Shown piece after piece: positions 10,198 to 22,063 of a stretch of 64,000 nucleotides of DNA. Where the stretch lies: positions 15,789,829-15,853,828 of the forward strand of contig OZ023275.1 in assembly GCA_964007475.1 (NCBI GenBank), in the 5' to 3' direction. The stretch's first letter is position 1. Every line of letters begins with the position of its first letter. Position numbers and translations under genes: made by a program. The notes under the pieces were generated by a model. It was not told the origin of the DNA, did no database searches, and saw nothing but the letters and a program-made list of their open reading frames with translations. The DNA is from Hybos culiciformis (Eukaryota > Arthropoda > Insecta > Diptera > Hybotidae).

Positions 10198-12810
10198 TTA
10201 AAATGAATAGGCTTGTTCATCGCTCTCAGACAAACTTTTAGCCCATCTTTTTTCTATTAAGTACGTACTTAAATCAGTATGAATTTTATTTATTTTTATA
10301 GTTACATTAACAACTAATTTTTCATTATTTTTAACTATTTCTGCTTTACATCTTTTATTCAGAAAATTTTTTTCCAAAAAAAGTTCAGCTTCGAGTGATT
10401 TTAGTTCATTTTTGGTCACATGAGTTCTTTTTGTAATACCATTTAAATGGAATTTAACTGCTTGAAAAGGAAGATTTTCAAAGAGTTTATTCCACTTTCG
10501 CATATCTGAAAATTTTGTTAATAAAGTATTTCCAAAATCCAAATAAAAAACCATGAAAGAATCATTTTCAGAATAAATTTCAGTTATATCAGACTCAAGT
10601 CTGCCACGATAAAAATATCCATCAGTACATTTGACTATTATCAAATCAAATTTTTTGGGTAGATTGCTTAATAAAAATTTTTTGTAATCATTAATGCGAC
10701 AGGGATCATTCATTGCAGATATCACTTGTGTTATTGTTGTTCTAGGTGATCTTAAAGGACTTTCTAAAATTAATTGACCATAAAAAGTTGAAACAGATAC
10801 CAATGCAGAAGGTTTAATATAAATGTTGGCGCCTACTGCGGGTATTTCTATTTCTAGTTTTTTAATTTGATTATTCATTACTGATTGCTGATTATTCTCG
10901 AAAAAATCGATATTTTCTTCAATATAAAATGCATTTCGCAATAATGTTTGCTTATCAGTTACATTTTCAATGCGATTATCATCACCAATTGAATGTGGAC
11001 TATTTTGAGATTTTGATGACTTTATTGTATCGGCTTCTATTTTTTCATGACAGTCTTCAAAACTTATCAAATTTATTTCTGTTGGAGTATACAGCTGAAA
11101 TAAAAAATTGTTTTTTTAAGCTTGTTAACTGCTGATTTGATAGGTGAATATGAAGAAAGAAATTCTAAGTCAAAGAGATAGTGCTTCAAAGAACAGTACT
11201 TGGAGCTTTATTATTATAATACATAAACCTAAATGATATAGACATGAATAAATGAGAACATTGAAAACTAAATTAATGTTATAAATATTGATTATGTTAT
11301 AATTGAATGTTAAATCCAAAGAAACATACAACGTTTAAATAAAAACAAATATTTAGGAATAGTGATTGGTAGTAAATTCGTATTAAAAAAATATACATTA
11401 ATTGAACTTGCGATAAACAGCTTAAAATATATCAGTGAATAAAATCAAGAAGAGCCTACGAAAAATAGCGCTGGTTAATGGAAATAATACATTATGGTGA
11501 TTATTGTAGATATTTTCTGAAATTTTGTAACTTGTTATCTGTAACAAATAATTTAACATATGTAACAAGTGAAACACGACGTAACAATAACATTATGATA
11601 AAGATATCGGATTAGTTTAACAATATGCATACCCTGACCATATTTGGACTTTTAAATTAAGGACAAATACAGCCCATTTTTAGTTTTTCGCAAATATCTA
11701 AAAAAAAAAAAGGTGCAACTACGGTGACCATGAATTCAACTTGTCCCAAGAACTTGAAAAACTATCAGAGGGTTACTTAGATAAGAAATTTGAAAAACAA
11801 AAAAAATTCTATGGTTTTTCAAGTTCTTGTTGAACCGGTAATTAAAAAAGTTGAATTCATATGATCACCATAAGTTGGATTGACCTTAAAAATACCGAAA
11901 AACGCAACGTTTTCTAGAAGAACAAAAAATATCCTGCATTTGACCTTTACAAATGCGGTAATCGTAAATATATCACAGGATAAACGAAATTAATCAACGT
12001 AGCAATGAAAAAAATAATTACAATATTTTTCAACGTTAGCCGAGGTTACCATTTATTTACCTCTGATTTAGTTGAGTGCAGAAGCTCTTTATTTTTACAC
12101 ACTTCTTGATTGCGTGAATAATTCTCATTTTCATCTTGATTATCTTTTATAATTTTATCAATAGGAAACCATTTTACATAATCAATGGCATTCGTTAAAA
12201 ATGGATTAGTTATTACAAGTTCTAAGGAAATTTCTAAAAAATGTTCTTGAATTTTATTGACAACAAAACTGTAACGCTTATAAACATCTAAACATAAAAA
12301 ACTTTCTTTGCTCTCATTTGAAATATTATTCACTTTACATGGTATTATTATTCCAGGTTCATCTTGAATTTCTTTTGATAATTTATAAAAATTGCATTCT
12401 GTTATTTTCACATATGCACCAAAATCAATTAATGCAAGTTCAGTTCCCTTATCTGTTTTCTCTTCCAATAAATAATTATTTTTTCGAATAGCACGATAAA
12501 ATCGATAATTTAATGAAATACCAAAAATTTCTTTTGGTTGCGGTTGGTCAGTAAATATTTCAAATTTATTATGATGAAAATCATTGTTAATTCTTTTTAA
12601 AAAATCTATATTTTTTTTATCATTCTGAAAATCGTAAATATAAATTAATTCGCCGCAATTGGAAACAACAATACAATTTGATTTATATTTCTCTTCAAAT
12701 TTACTTAATTTAATTTTATAGTAAACATTATTTTGTTGAGTAATTAAATTATTTGATTCCGAGTTTTTATTTAATGAATTTTTATCATCATAGTTTTTAA
12801 AATCCATCAT
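10198..12810 (-). CDS. Tudor-domain protein B, tandem paralog of the Krimper-like gene
   Basis: Exon 1 is 12810-12061 from the first in-frame ATG pair (residues MMDFKNYDD) and exon 2 is 11094-10198. They join in phase 0 across 11095-12060 (donor GAG|GTAAAT, acceptor TTTCAG|CTG). The product is about 548 aa. Exon 1 holds a degenerate Tudor ('NYRFYRAIRK...ALIDFGAYVKI'); exon 2 holds the second Tudor ('GYFYRGRL...MVFYLDFGN', 'MRKWNKLFENLPFQAVKFHLNGI'). Same exon layout and intron phase as gene A show a duplication. Differences: the CCCH finger of gene A is absent and replaced by a Ser/Asn/Asp-rich linker, and the N-terminal coil is not seen. The frame stays open upstream of the ATG to an in-frame TAA near 12914, and an AG at about 12893 could accept an upstream exon, so the true start is uncertain. 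A piRNA-pathway role is inferred from the paralog. Confidence 0.8.
11712..11884. repeat. Inverted-repeat element in the intron of Tudor gene B
   Basis: The left arm (acggtgaccatgaattcaac ... aagaacttgaaaaac, 11721-11762) pairs with the right arm (gtttttcaagttcttg ... gttgaattcatatgatcacc, 11814-11870) with a loop of about 50 bp and further partial matching outside. It looks like a small MITE and would form a hairpin in the pre-mRNA. Confidence 0.6.
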
Positions 12811-12999
12811 TATCCAATGATTTTTTGATACTATTTGATTATGAATTATTTTAATTAAATTTTTCAATTGAAAATTGTATTTTTTTCAATTTCTGGAATT
12901 TCTTCAAGCAAACAATTCCGTTAAGTAAAAATCAATTAAAATTCATAATTTGTTTAACCAAAGGGAAACTAAAAGAAAGCAATTGAATTTTTTGCATTT

Positions 13000-13077
13000 A
13001 TAAAATCAAAATATTTATTTATAAAAATCATATTTATTTATAAAATCATATTTATTTATAAAATCAAAATATTTATT
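13000..13077. repeat. Short tandem repeat, about 20-bp unit
   Basis: Three to four copies of a unit close to 'catatttatttataaaat', with small differences in spacing. AT-rich minisatellite. Confidence 0.6.
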
Positions 13078-13639
13078 AAAACTTTCATGGCAAATTTTAG
13101 ATTATTATATTATCATTTTATAAAAATTTATAAGTTGTACGAAACCAGTAGTAACAAAAAGTAGTAGTAATAAAACATTTAGTAACTAAAGTATCTAAAA
13201 TAATTTGTGTAAATATAATTTAGGTTAAAAATATCAAATTCTAATATTCGATTTGATTGCCCTTATTACCTTAACAAATCTAATCCAATACGTAATTTCG
13301 CTTTCTGTGAAAACTCACTAACTTTATAGCGCCAGATACATTTTGTCATAAAAATGTTAAAAAAGTTATTTAATTTTTTATTTTTAATTAATCTAATGAA
13401 TTTTTGTTTGTGTTTTAAAGATTCGAAAACAATACAATACTATATCAATTGAGCTAAATATGTCAGTACCTACATGTACTATATAAAATTAATTGTACTA
13501 GGTATATAAAATTAATTGTACATATAAGTTTTTTAGATTTGAAAAAAAATAAATAAATATTGAATTACTGAACTCTTTAGTTCTTAACGCCTAAGCATCA
13601 TTTTGATAATACAACTTACTTTACAGATTTAATGCTAAG

Positions 13640-13918
13640 CAGGGTTGGCATTTCGTACACTTTTCTTATTTTTTCCGAGGACTGGAAAAAATTAACGAAA
13701 AGGACGACATAATACGAAATAATAACTCAAACATTTCGTTTTGTTCGAACAAAAGTTATAAGACAGATATTAGTATCTTGTATCTTGTCGCAAAAATAAA
13801 ATTTTTATTTAATTAAGTTATTATTTTCGAATTTGTTGTGTTTTAATTTTGTCCAGTTTTTACCAGAACGCAAAAAATTGGAGGGTTTTTTCATCCTGGA
13901 CGGTGAATGCCAACCCTG
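13640..13918. mobile_element. hAT-like MITE, ends CAGGGTTGGCATT
   Basis: The 13-bp perfect terminal inverted repeats CAGGGTTGGCATT start at 13640 and, in reverse complement (AATGCCAACCCTG), end at 13918. The 279-bp element has no coding sequence. The terminal 'CAGGG' and TIR length resemble hAT elements, but no convincing 8-bp duplication is visible (atgctaag on the left, gctgtgat on the right), so the class is tentative. Confidence 0.6.
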
Positions 13919-15420
13919 GCTGTGATAATTGGAGCACATGGTTTGTACGAGCGTACAACTAGTCGAGGAAGGCTTTTTCACAAATATTCCATTGTCGACA
14001 CTTTGCTAGGTTAAAAAAAAAGCTTAATTAAATACTAAATATAAGGAAAAGCTTTAGTTCCAAGCATTCTAGGTCGAACTTTTATTTTTGCACTTTTGGA
14101 GACCTGCCTTCCAATCTCTATCATAATAAATAATATCATACAAGATCTTCATACATTGAATTTATCATTATTGTACCTACAATTATTTTTTTTAAATAAA
14201 TATCATATTACATCAATCATCATTAGTTTATCATCATAAATTCTTATCTATTTTATGTAAGTGAAATAGAAAAAATATGCTTTATTAGCTAAAACAAAAA
14301 AAAAAGGCCACTCATAAAAATAATTGTTTGTTTTTAAATGAGTAGCTAGAGGCACCACAGAAAAACGACTACGATAATAATTTAGACATGTTTTCAAAAC
14401 AAAATGTCTAAAAACAAGTCATAAAGTAAGTATAAGTAGTATTATTGTCATAGACATTAACTCGTTCGTTGAACCTACCTACTTAGGTACTTAGATATGT
14501 ACTCTACGATGGGATTAAATTTTGTTAATTTTCTAACCTACAATATGTATAAAATATAGATATTATTTTCAATGTGATTGAAGACTAAAAGGTATAAGTA
14601 GGTACTTACCTAATCTTAAAAAAAAAAAAGGTTAAAATCTGCAATCGCAAATTCGAGTTTTGCTTGTAACTCAACCTACATGCATTTTCGAATTATCTTG
14701 TCTAGGTAGGTACCTACTTGTAGAATTTTGAAATCATTTTTTCTGAAACCCTGACCAAGGTAGTTATTAGTATTACGATTACCTAATGTTGGACCAAAAA
14801 AAGTTTCCAATACCAGATCTACCTACATCCAATCAAAATATAAAAAAAATTTGTTAGAAATTTCCTTAACGAAGTAGGATCTAATACAAGACAGTTAGGG
14901 GGTAGGTATTTAATACTTTTAGCATCTAATAGGTATTTAGATAGATAACATTACAAAGTTAATGACATAAATATACCTAGGTACCTACCTAACTATTTTC
15001 GATTTGTCGATTTCTTCAATCTATCGATGCATTGAAAAATTGAAATTTCAATGGAAAACTTTCTTATTCTATCACTGGGTATAATTTGATTGAATTAAAT
15101 TCTATTAAATTTGAAAGAAAAATAAATTATTTAAAGTTTCTTGTTTTTCTCTTTGCGTTCTACTTTATTCTTTATTAATTTCAATTCCATTCCATTTCCA
15201 ACGGTACAAAGAACAATCTCAACGTGCACTATGAATGCAAGCGCAACAGCACTGCACGCGCTGCTGCGATATCGTCTATATTTAATTGTGGGCGAATTCG
15301 AATTTTGAAATTCGGCGCAATGGTGGTTGAAGTAAAAAAATTAAATTCAAATAAAAATTTTCTAATTTCAAATAAATTGCACGACAAACGCGTTGTACGA
15401 ACAGTATAGTGTATGTTACT

Positions 15421-15534
15421 ACGTTTCCATGATCGGGTTGAAAAAAAGTTGAGTTTTCGTTGAGTTGATTTTTAATATGAAATTTTTCAACTCGACGAAA
15501 ACCCAACTCTGTTTCAACCCGATCATGGAAACGT
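15421..15534. repeat. Compact hairpin MITE (intact copy)
   Basis: A 114-bp near-perfect palindrome: 'acgtttccatgatcgggttg...agttgagttttcgttgagtt' pairs with 'aactcgacgaaaacccaact...caacccgatcatggaaacgt', with a small AT loop (tttttaatatgaaattttt). Related partial copies follow to 15905, and one end occurs again near 45940. Confidence 0.75.
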
Positions 15535-15905
15535 AACACATGATTGGGTTAAAACAGAGTTGAGTTTTCGTTGAGTTTTTGCGCAAATAGTTTGTAATTC
15601 AACGGCTACTTTGGGTAACATGTACCTAGTTTACATGATAGGGTTGGAACAGAGTTGAGTTTTCGTCGAGTTGAAATATTTCAAATTTAAAAATCAACTC
15701 ATGATCGGGTTGAGTTTTCGTTGAGTTGATTTTTAATATGAAATTTTTCAACTTAACGATAACTCAGCTCTAGTTGAACTCTGGTTCAATTCTCCATGTA
15801 AACAGCATATATTATGCTGTTTCCATGATATTGGGTTAAAACAGAGTTAGTCGTTGAGTTGTGGCGCAAAAAGTTTAAGTAAATTCAACGGCTACTTTGG
15901 GTAAT
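15535..15905. repeat. Cluster of partial copies of the hairpin MITE
   Basis: At least three further copies or fragments start with 'tgattgggttaaaacagagt' (15541), 'tgatagggttggaacagagt' (15635) and 'tgatattgggttaaaacaga' (about 15826). Two share the tail 'attcaacggctactttgggt' (15599 and 15884). Together with the intact copy they suggest repeated insertion into one site or local duplication. Confidence 0.65.
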
Positions 15906-16155
15906 TGTTTGATTTTAAAAATTTCGAAAATTTAAGCTAAATTTAGCTGAAATCTGGAAGGCATAATATTTTGGATGCTGGCAATACTAATTTTACAAAT
16001 GTCAATCAGTCCATGTTATTTTATTTTCATTTCATCTGTTCGTTAACAGACTTTTTTCTATAATTCTTCAATCGAATTTCAATTCACTGCTCACTCGATC
16101 AAATATCAAATTAAATTTCATTAATTTTTTTAATTTATAAATTGAATGTAGAAAA

Positions 16156-18515
16156 ATGATAAATCGATTGTATTTGAATAAATTAATTAATAGATTAAAT
16201 TTTAAAGTTTATAGAAAATATTCTCAATCTCAAATCAAAGGTGAGGTGAGAATTTTTTTCTTTATTTTATACCTAATAATTTTTACAGATATCTGTTAAT
16301 GTAGTTCTTTAATAAGTAGGTACAGGTTACCTAGTTGGTTTGGTAGGTATCTAATTTTGATATAATTCAAGAACATAATAATAATTAGTTATTTAGCCTC
16401 AGTAATAGATTTATCCGAACCGGTTAATAGGTGATACTCGTAATCTGTAGATTTAACGTGTTTATATCTGTCATTACAGACCAGAAATGAATCTTGTAAC
16501 CTGTATAATATGGGCACCTAGATAAGATAATAAGTTCAGAACTCTCATAATTTGGCGATCCGATATTCTTAATCTCAAGTGAACACTACAGTTCCTATAT
16601 GTAAACTGTGCTGAAATTGCCTTAATTTTCTATTTAAAAGTTTTAAGTTAAAAGCTCTAGTAAAAACCTTTTAGGAAATCTTTCATAATAATTAGATCTA
16701 GCTACCTACGTAATTTTTTATCTTACTAAATTCAATTAATTTAATTAATTTTAGATTGCAAGCCAATATACGAGGACTTCATAAATTCAAAACGAAAAGA
16801 AGCAACAAAAAGTTTAGTTGTTCAGGTTAGTTCTGAGAAGTCATTTGCCGAACTCTATAATTATTGCTCACAATTTGGTGATGTTATTGGGGCACATCAT
16901 TATAAAATACCATCAGAAGATTTAAATTACATTATTATTGAGTTCAATGATGAAATTTGTGCCAAGGATTCAATAAAGTCAGCTATTCATAATGAAAACA
17001 TATCTGGTACTCCGACATACTCGCAATTTCTTTGGTTCAAGGCTACACCAAAGACAAAGAAAAAGTTTTCAACTGAAAAACCTGAAAAAATCTTAAAATG
17101 TACAAATGGTTTGGATGTGCTCAGTGATACGGATCTTTTCTCTTTATTACGTTCGGCTCAAAGTTTAGATGATCAATTAGAAATCTTATACAATTTAATT
17201 AAATTAAATGATTTGGGGTTACGTTTAAGGCTAATTGCTGCAAATCAAATTGAAAATTCAATAAGTGGTATGTTTCCATTTGCCCGTGCCACACCATTTG
17301 GTTCATCAGTTAATGGTTTCGGCAAACTGGGGTGTGATTTAGATTTGATTTTACGATTCGATGATAATTGCTCGGAAAGGGAAACAAAAATGACGAATTC
17401 AAGATTAGTTTTTCATATAAAAGAAAATTTAAGTAATGGACGCTCCCAAATACAACGTCAAATGGAAAGCATTGGTGATATGTTACAATTATTTTTGCCA
17501 GGAATATCGAATGTTCGTAGAATATTGCAAGCAAGAGTTCCGATTATAAAATTTCATCATGAGCACTTGGATTTAGAAGTGGATTTATCAATGAATAATT
17601 TGTAGGTTTTTGAATCTCTTGAAATCAAATTGAATATATCTAATTTATTTTCTTTGTAGAACTGGCGCATATATGTCGGAATTATTCTATATTTTTGGGG
17701 AAATCGATGACCGTGTAAGACCATTAACATTTTGTTTACGTAAATGGGCGCAGTCAGTTTCGTTGACAAACCCTTCACCTGGGCGATGGATAACAAATTT
17801 TTCTTTAACATGTTTGGTACTATTTTTTTTACAACAAATGAAGAAACCAATTTTGCCGTCAATAAATTTATTAATAAAATCAGCTACACCAGGTGATTCT
17901 AGAATCACCGAAGAGGGTATTAATTGCACATTTTTGCGTGATTTTAATCAATTGAAATTTAAAACGAGCAACGAAAGTACAACCAGTGAATTATTATTAC
18001 AGTTTTTTGAATTTTTTTCCCAATTTGATTTTCAAAATAGGGCAATATCACTAAATGAAGGACAAAGTATTATAAAACCTGATCATTCAGCTATTTATAT
18101 TGTTAATCCATTTGAACAAGATCTTAATGTTAGTAAAAATATAAGCTTTGAGGAATGTGAACGATTACGTATTGAAGTTCGAAATGCAGCGTGGATATTA
18201 GAGTCAGAGTTAGATAATAATAGTAAAGATTCAAACAATAAAGATTCAGAACCGTGGGGCTTATTAAATTTATTTAGAAATTCTGAAAAAACGATAATTC
18301 GACCAAATATGTTTTTTCGTCCCAGGATGGTAGACGTAAAGGAATTGTTTAATAAGGTAAATTCAAATGGAAAATTAGATAAAATCAAATTTAAAAATCA
18401 TAATGTTAAACATCAAATTCAAAATATAAAAAATAAATATAAGGCAGATTTAAAAGAAATTCAGCAAAACGAGCTAAATCAGAATATTGTAACCTATCCA
18501 AAAGACGAGAGATGA
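16156..18515 (+). CDS. Mtpap: Mitochondrial poly(A) polymerase (MTPAP/PAPD1)
   Basis: Exons 16156-16240, 16755-17601 and 17660-18515; 595 aa. The enzyme adds poly(A) tails to mitochondrial mRNAs, which in animals also completes stop codons. The start (MINRLYLNKLINRLNFKVYRKYS) is an Arg/Lys- and Tyr-rich amphipathic stretch without acidic residues, as expected of a mitochondrial targeting peptide. Residues about 42-110 resemble the RRM-like domain of PAPD1 (LVVQVSSEKSF, then FGDVIGAHHY). The nucleotidyltransferase core shows G211-S212 in 'PFGSSVNGFGKLGCDLDLIL', the metal-binding pair D223 and D225, and the third Asp D305 in 'DLEVDLSMNN'. Then follows the PAP-associated part ('VRPLTFCLRKWAQSVSL', 'GRWITNFSLTCLVLFFLQ'). 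All catalytic residues are present. Intron 2 is only 58 bp; its donor removes an in-frame TAG at 17603, so splicing is required. The C-terminus is Lys/Asn-rich. Reading frame is continuous over both joins. Confidence 0.93.
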
Positions 18516-21500
18516 TTAGATTTTAATTAAGTAGTATACAATTTTTTATCCAATTTGTTAAATATTTTTGTCATTACGTTGCTGTTTCTGCGGATAACAA
18601 AATTTTTTTTTTTTAAATGAATTCTGAAGAATCTTTGTTTCTTTTTTATAATGTGGTTAAAATGGATAAATTTAAATTTAGGTGTTTCCATTTAAAATGA
18701 AAAAGTATTAAAACCAGTATCTTTTTCCTTTTTTTGTTATCCATCGAAAGATCAACACACAAAGAAAGAACTTAATAAAGACAATTACAAAAATTAAATG
18801 TTCTTATATTTTAATTTTTATAAAAAAAACTAATTGGTTTATTTTAAAAAATTTATATCATCAAGTCGAATAGCTCTTAGTAGATTTTCCATTCATAAAA
18901 TATTAATTTAACACTGAATTAAATTTAAATTCAGACATTATTTCATACTAGTTCTTAATTAATCGGATGTTTTAATTCAGATAACAAATTTTAAATTCTT
19001 AAAAAAAAAATTAGATATTTGGAATAATAAAAATGTTCACTATCCTCTCCTTTCTGACAAATCCAGTTTTAATATTCAAATTGGAAACCGTAGTTCGGTG
19101 GAGTGATCTTTTATAGATCAAAATTATTTTTGTTCTATATAATCATCATAAAATAAAAAGAATTTTTTTCAGACCTAGTAAATGCACATTATAACGCCTC
19201 GATTTCATATGCACACAATATAAATGTTCTCGTTCTAATAAACAACAGGGATTTTTTAAGAGTTTTTGGAACTGGGTTTAAATTTAACTTAAATGTAATT
19301 TCGTTTTTTGTCGTAGAAGCAAAATCAAAGAAAATTACAAATCTATATCGCAATAAATGCTTACATTTTAATTTTTAACATTCAGCAAGATATTATAGAT
19401 TAAAACAAAAAGTTTTATCAATTTTATAATTGCGTTTATTTACCAGACTTTTCACATAAATTAAGTTGAAACTCGTATTTTAATTTTATTTTTTTTATAT
19501 CTAAAAATTTATATTTTTTATACATTAAAATTTGGTTCAATATTATTTTGTTTTTATTTTTTAAATAGATTTTAAGGGGAAAATTTAATTTTCCTCAAAA
19601 ATAGAATAAAATTAATTAAAACATAAAAATAGTAAGCATAAAAATATTTGTATATAGAATAATGTATTTTGTTTGAAAATAGAAACAATTTTTTTTTTGT
19701 TACATCATGTTTACAAGTTCCCACTCGTAGTCTAAGAGTAGATATACAAGCTTTTTCTATTTTTTTTTAAAGTTTATAAGAAAATTAGAAATAATTAGAT
19801 TTAACAGATAAATGTTAGCGCCATGTTAGAAACATAAAAATAATATGATTTTTAAGGTGATACATCTGCAAAATGAGCTCATCGAACAATATTATTATTA
19901 TATAGTAGTGCATTTTCATTTTTAGATTAATATAGTTATGCTTTATCGACGTATACATTTTTTTAAATAAATTTGGGAAAAGAAACAATAAAGTTGATAA
20001 AGATATCCGTCTGTTATGTTTAATTGGAACATTTAAAAACATTTAAAGGCTTTATTGCTTACTAAAAATATCCACAATTAAAAAAATAAAAATCATTCCC
20101 GATACAAAGAAATTATTTAGATATTTTTGAAGTAAAAAAAAATATGACTGCAATATTGATAATACATAGGTACTTACTTAATTAATTAGTTAGTAATATT
20201 AAGTTTAATAAAATCACTCAATTATATTATGTCTAGTATGTACATAAATATATACTGGGTAATTTGGGTTTAAAAAATCATAATTCTTTTATTTTTAATT
20301 ATCAGTATTTTTAATTATTACATTTTTGTTTCATATCCAGGAAATAATGAATTACCATGGATCGTTAAAATGTTTCTAAAATCCTATTCCCCTTATCATT
20401 CGAGCAAAACTAGAACTGAATATTCATCAAAATAGAAAATTCGAGAATAGGATTTTGGAAAATAAATATCATCGATTGTAATTTATAACCTTCCTGGATT
20501 TCCCAAAAACTTTAATAGTTTGTGTTTTGGTTATAATTTGTTAGGTATGCATAGTAATAATATATTATTACAAAAAAACTGATAAATTTTACAAAATGTA
20601 CATAAATATTAATATACACAACAGAAGAAGAGAGTTTTTTGTTTAAATATAACTCATATTGTACTTATAAACCTTATGTATGTTATGTATGTATATGAAT
20701 TTACAAATTTTAGAATATTATTATTTATTCACGAATAACTAATATGTATGCTTTATTTACAATTTTACATGAATACCGTTTCTGAGAAGTAACATTTTGA
20801 ATTCAAAAAAATTTTTATTTTTAAAATTTAATAAATTCAATGAATGATGAATGTAAATACGGTTCCTCAACATTTTTACCTTAATACATAAAGCCAATGA
20901 AGCTAATTAAAAAATTTATAAATATTATTATTAAGTACATTTAGAATTATGTTACGGTTACATGAATCAAGTTGACACAATATTAGCCGCAATTGTTTTT
21001 TATGAAAATAATAAAATAATCCATTTTGGTCAGTCTGTCAACCGCAATTTTTCAAATAAATGTTGAATTTACTAACAACCACTTATTCGTAATCATGATT
21101 TACAATTTTATTGATTACAAGAGTGATCTAATTTTTGAGCTAATCATCATTCATATTGTGTTCTGAACTCAAGTCTCGAAACATATAACTCTTGGTCTCA
21201 CAAAATTCTTAAAATGGTGTTTAAGTTCCGATATTTTATTATCTTCTCATTGGAAAGCACAATTTTTAGTTAGTTTATTAATCGAATATTTAAGTAGTGT
21301 AAATTTCAATTTTTTTTATCATTAAAAAGGTGTAGTTTGAAGTTTCCCTTAACATTATTACAATATTAACAAATTTAATTATATTATTAAAATAATAAAA
21401 GGGAAATACGGAAAGTAAAATATATATTCATATAATGAGACGTATAATGTTTATGAATATAAAATGCCGTGATAAATACCTTCATTTTAATTTGTTTTTG

Positions 21501-22063
21501 ATTCAAACAAAAATGTTATAAATAGGCATTAAAAACTGTCTTTTGATGTCATGCTCATGACTAATATTAATTAAAAATACACATCACGAAGATATAGAAT
21601 GCACATTTTAATGACGCCTTGTAATGTTGAATGCTTTGTGGGTAATGACGTTAATCTCAGAACCGAAATTTCGGTTTCATTTGACAACATTTCACAAGTT
21701 ATTAAATTATTGTGTAGAAATCGTTTTCTTATTATAAAGGAGTTAAATTTTTGAAACTAATTTTCAATTTTGTATTCACATTGTTTTATAAGAAATGTAT
21801 TTCCTGTGGAAAGAAATTTTACACAAAACTATACATTTCTTTCAAATTTTGGTACAAAACTAGTATTTTGACTTTAACTTAATTTTACCAACGCATTATC
21901 TTTAAATTAACTCAATAAATTATTTTTTTAAAACTGAATAATTTTTACTTATTCAACACTGAATTAAACCTAAGTGCGTCTATTTTCATAAATTGCAATA
22001 AAATTTATTATTCATCGTTCGGTTTAAATTAAAAATAAAAAAAAAATATCTAAATTAAAAATT
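18516..22063. other. Convergent intergenic region between MTPAP and NAA30
   Basis: A candidate AATAAA for MTPAP lies at about 18773; a candidate AATAAA for NAA30 (minus strand) at 22010-22005, about 54 nt past its stop. A short inverted repeat (aaaatcctattcc ... gaataggatttt) is at 20379-20457. Otherwise AT-rich with no exon recognised. Confidence 0.5.

Larger units (their letters stand above)
12868..16155. other. Intergenic region between Tudor gene B and MTPAP
   Basis: AT-rich, no exon recognised. It contains a short tandem repeat (13000-13077), an inverted-repeat element with ends CAGGGTTGGCATT (13640-13918), many 'taggtacctacct' motifs (14480-15000) and a cluster of related inverted-repeat elements (15421-15905). 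The promoter of MTPAP is expected near its right end. Confidence 0.45.
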
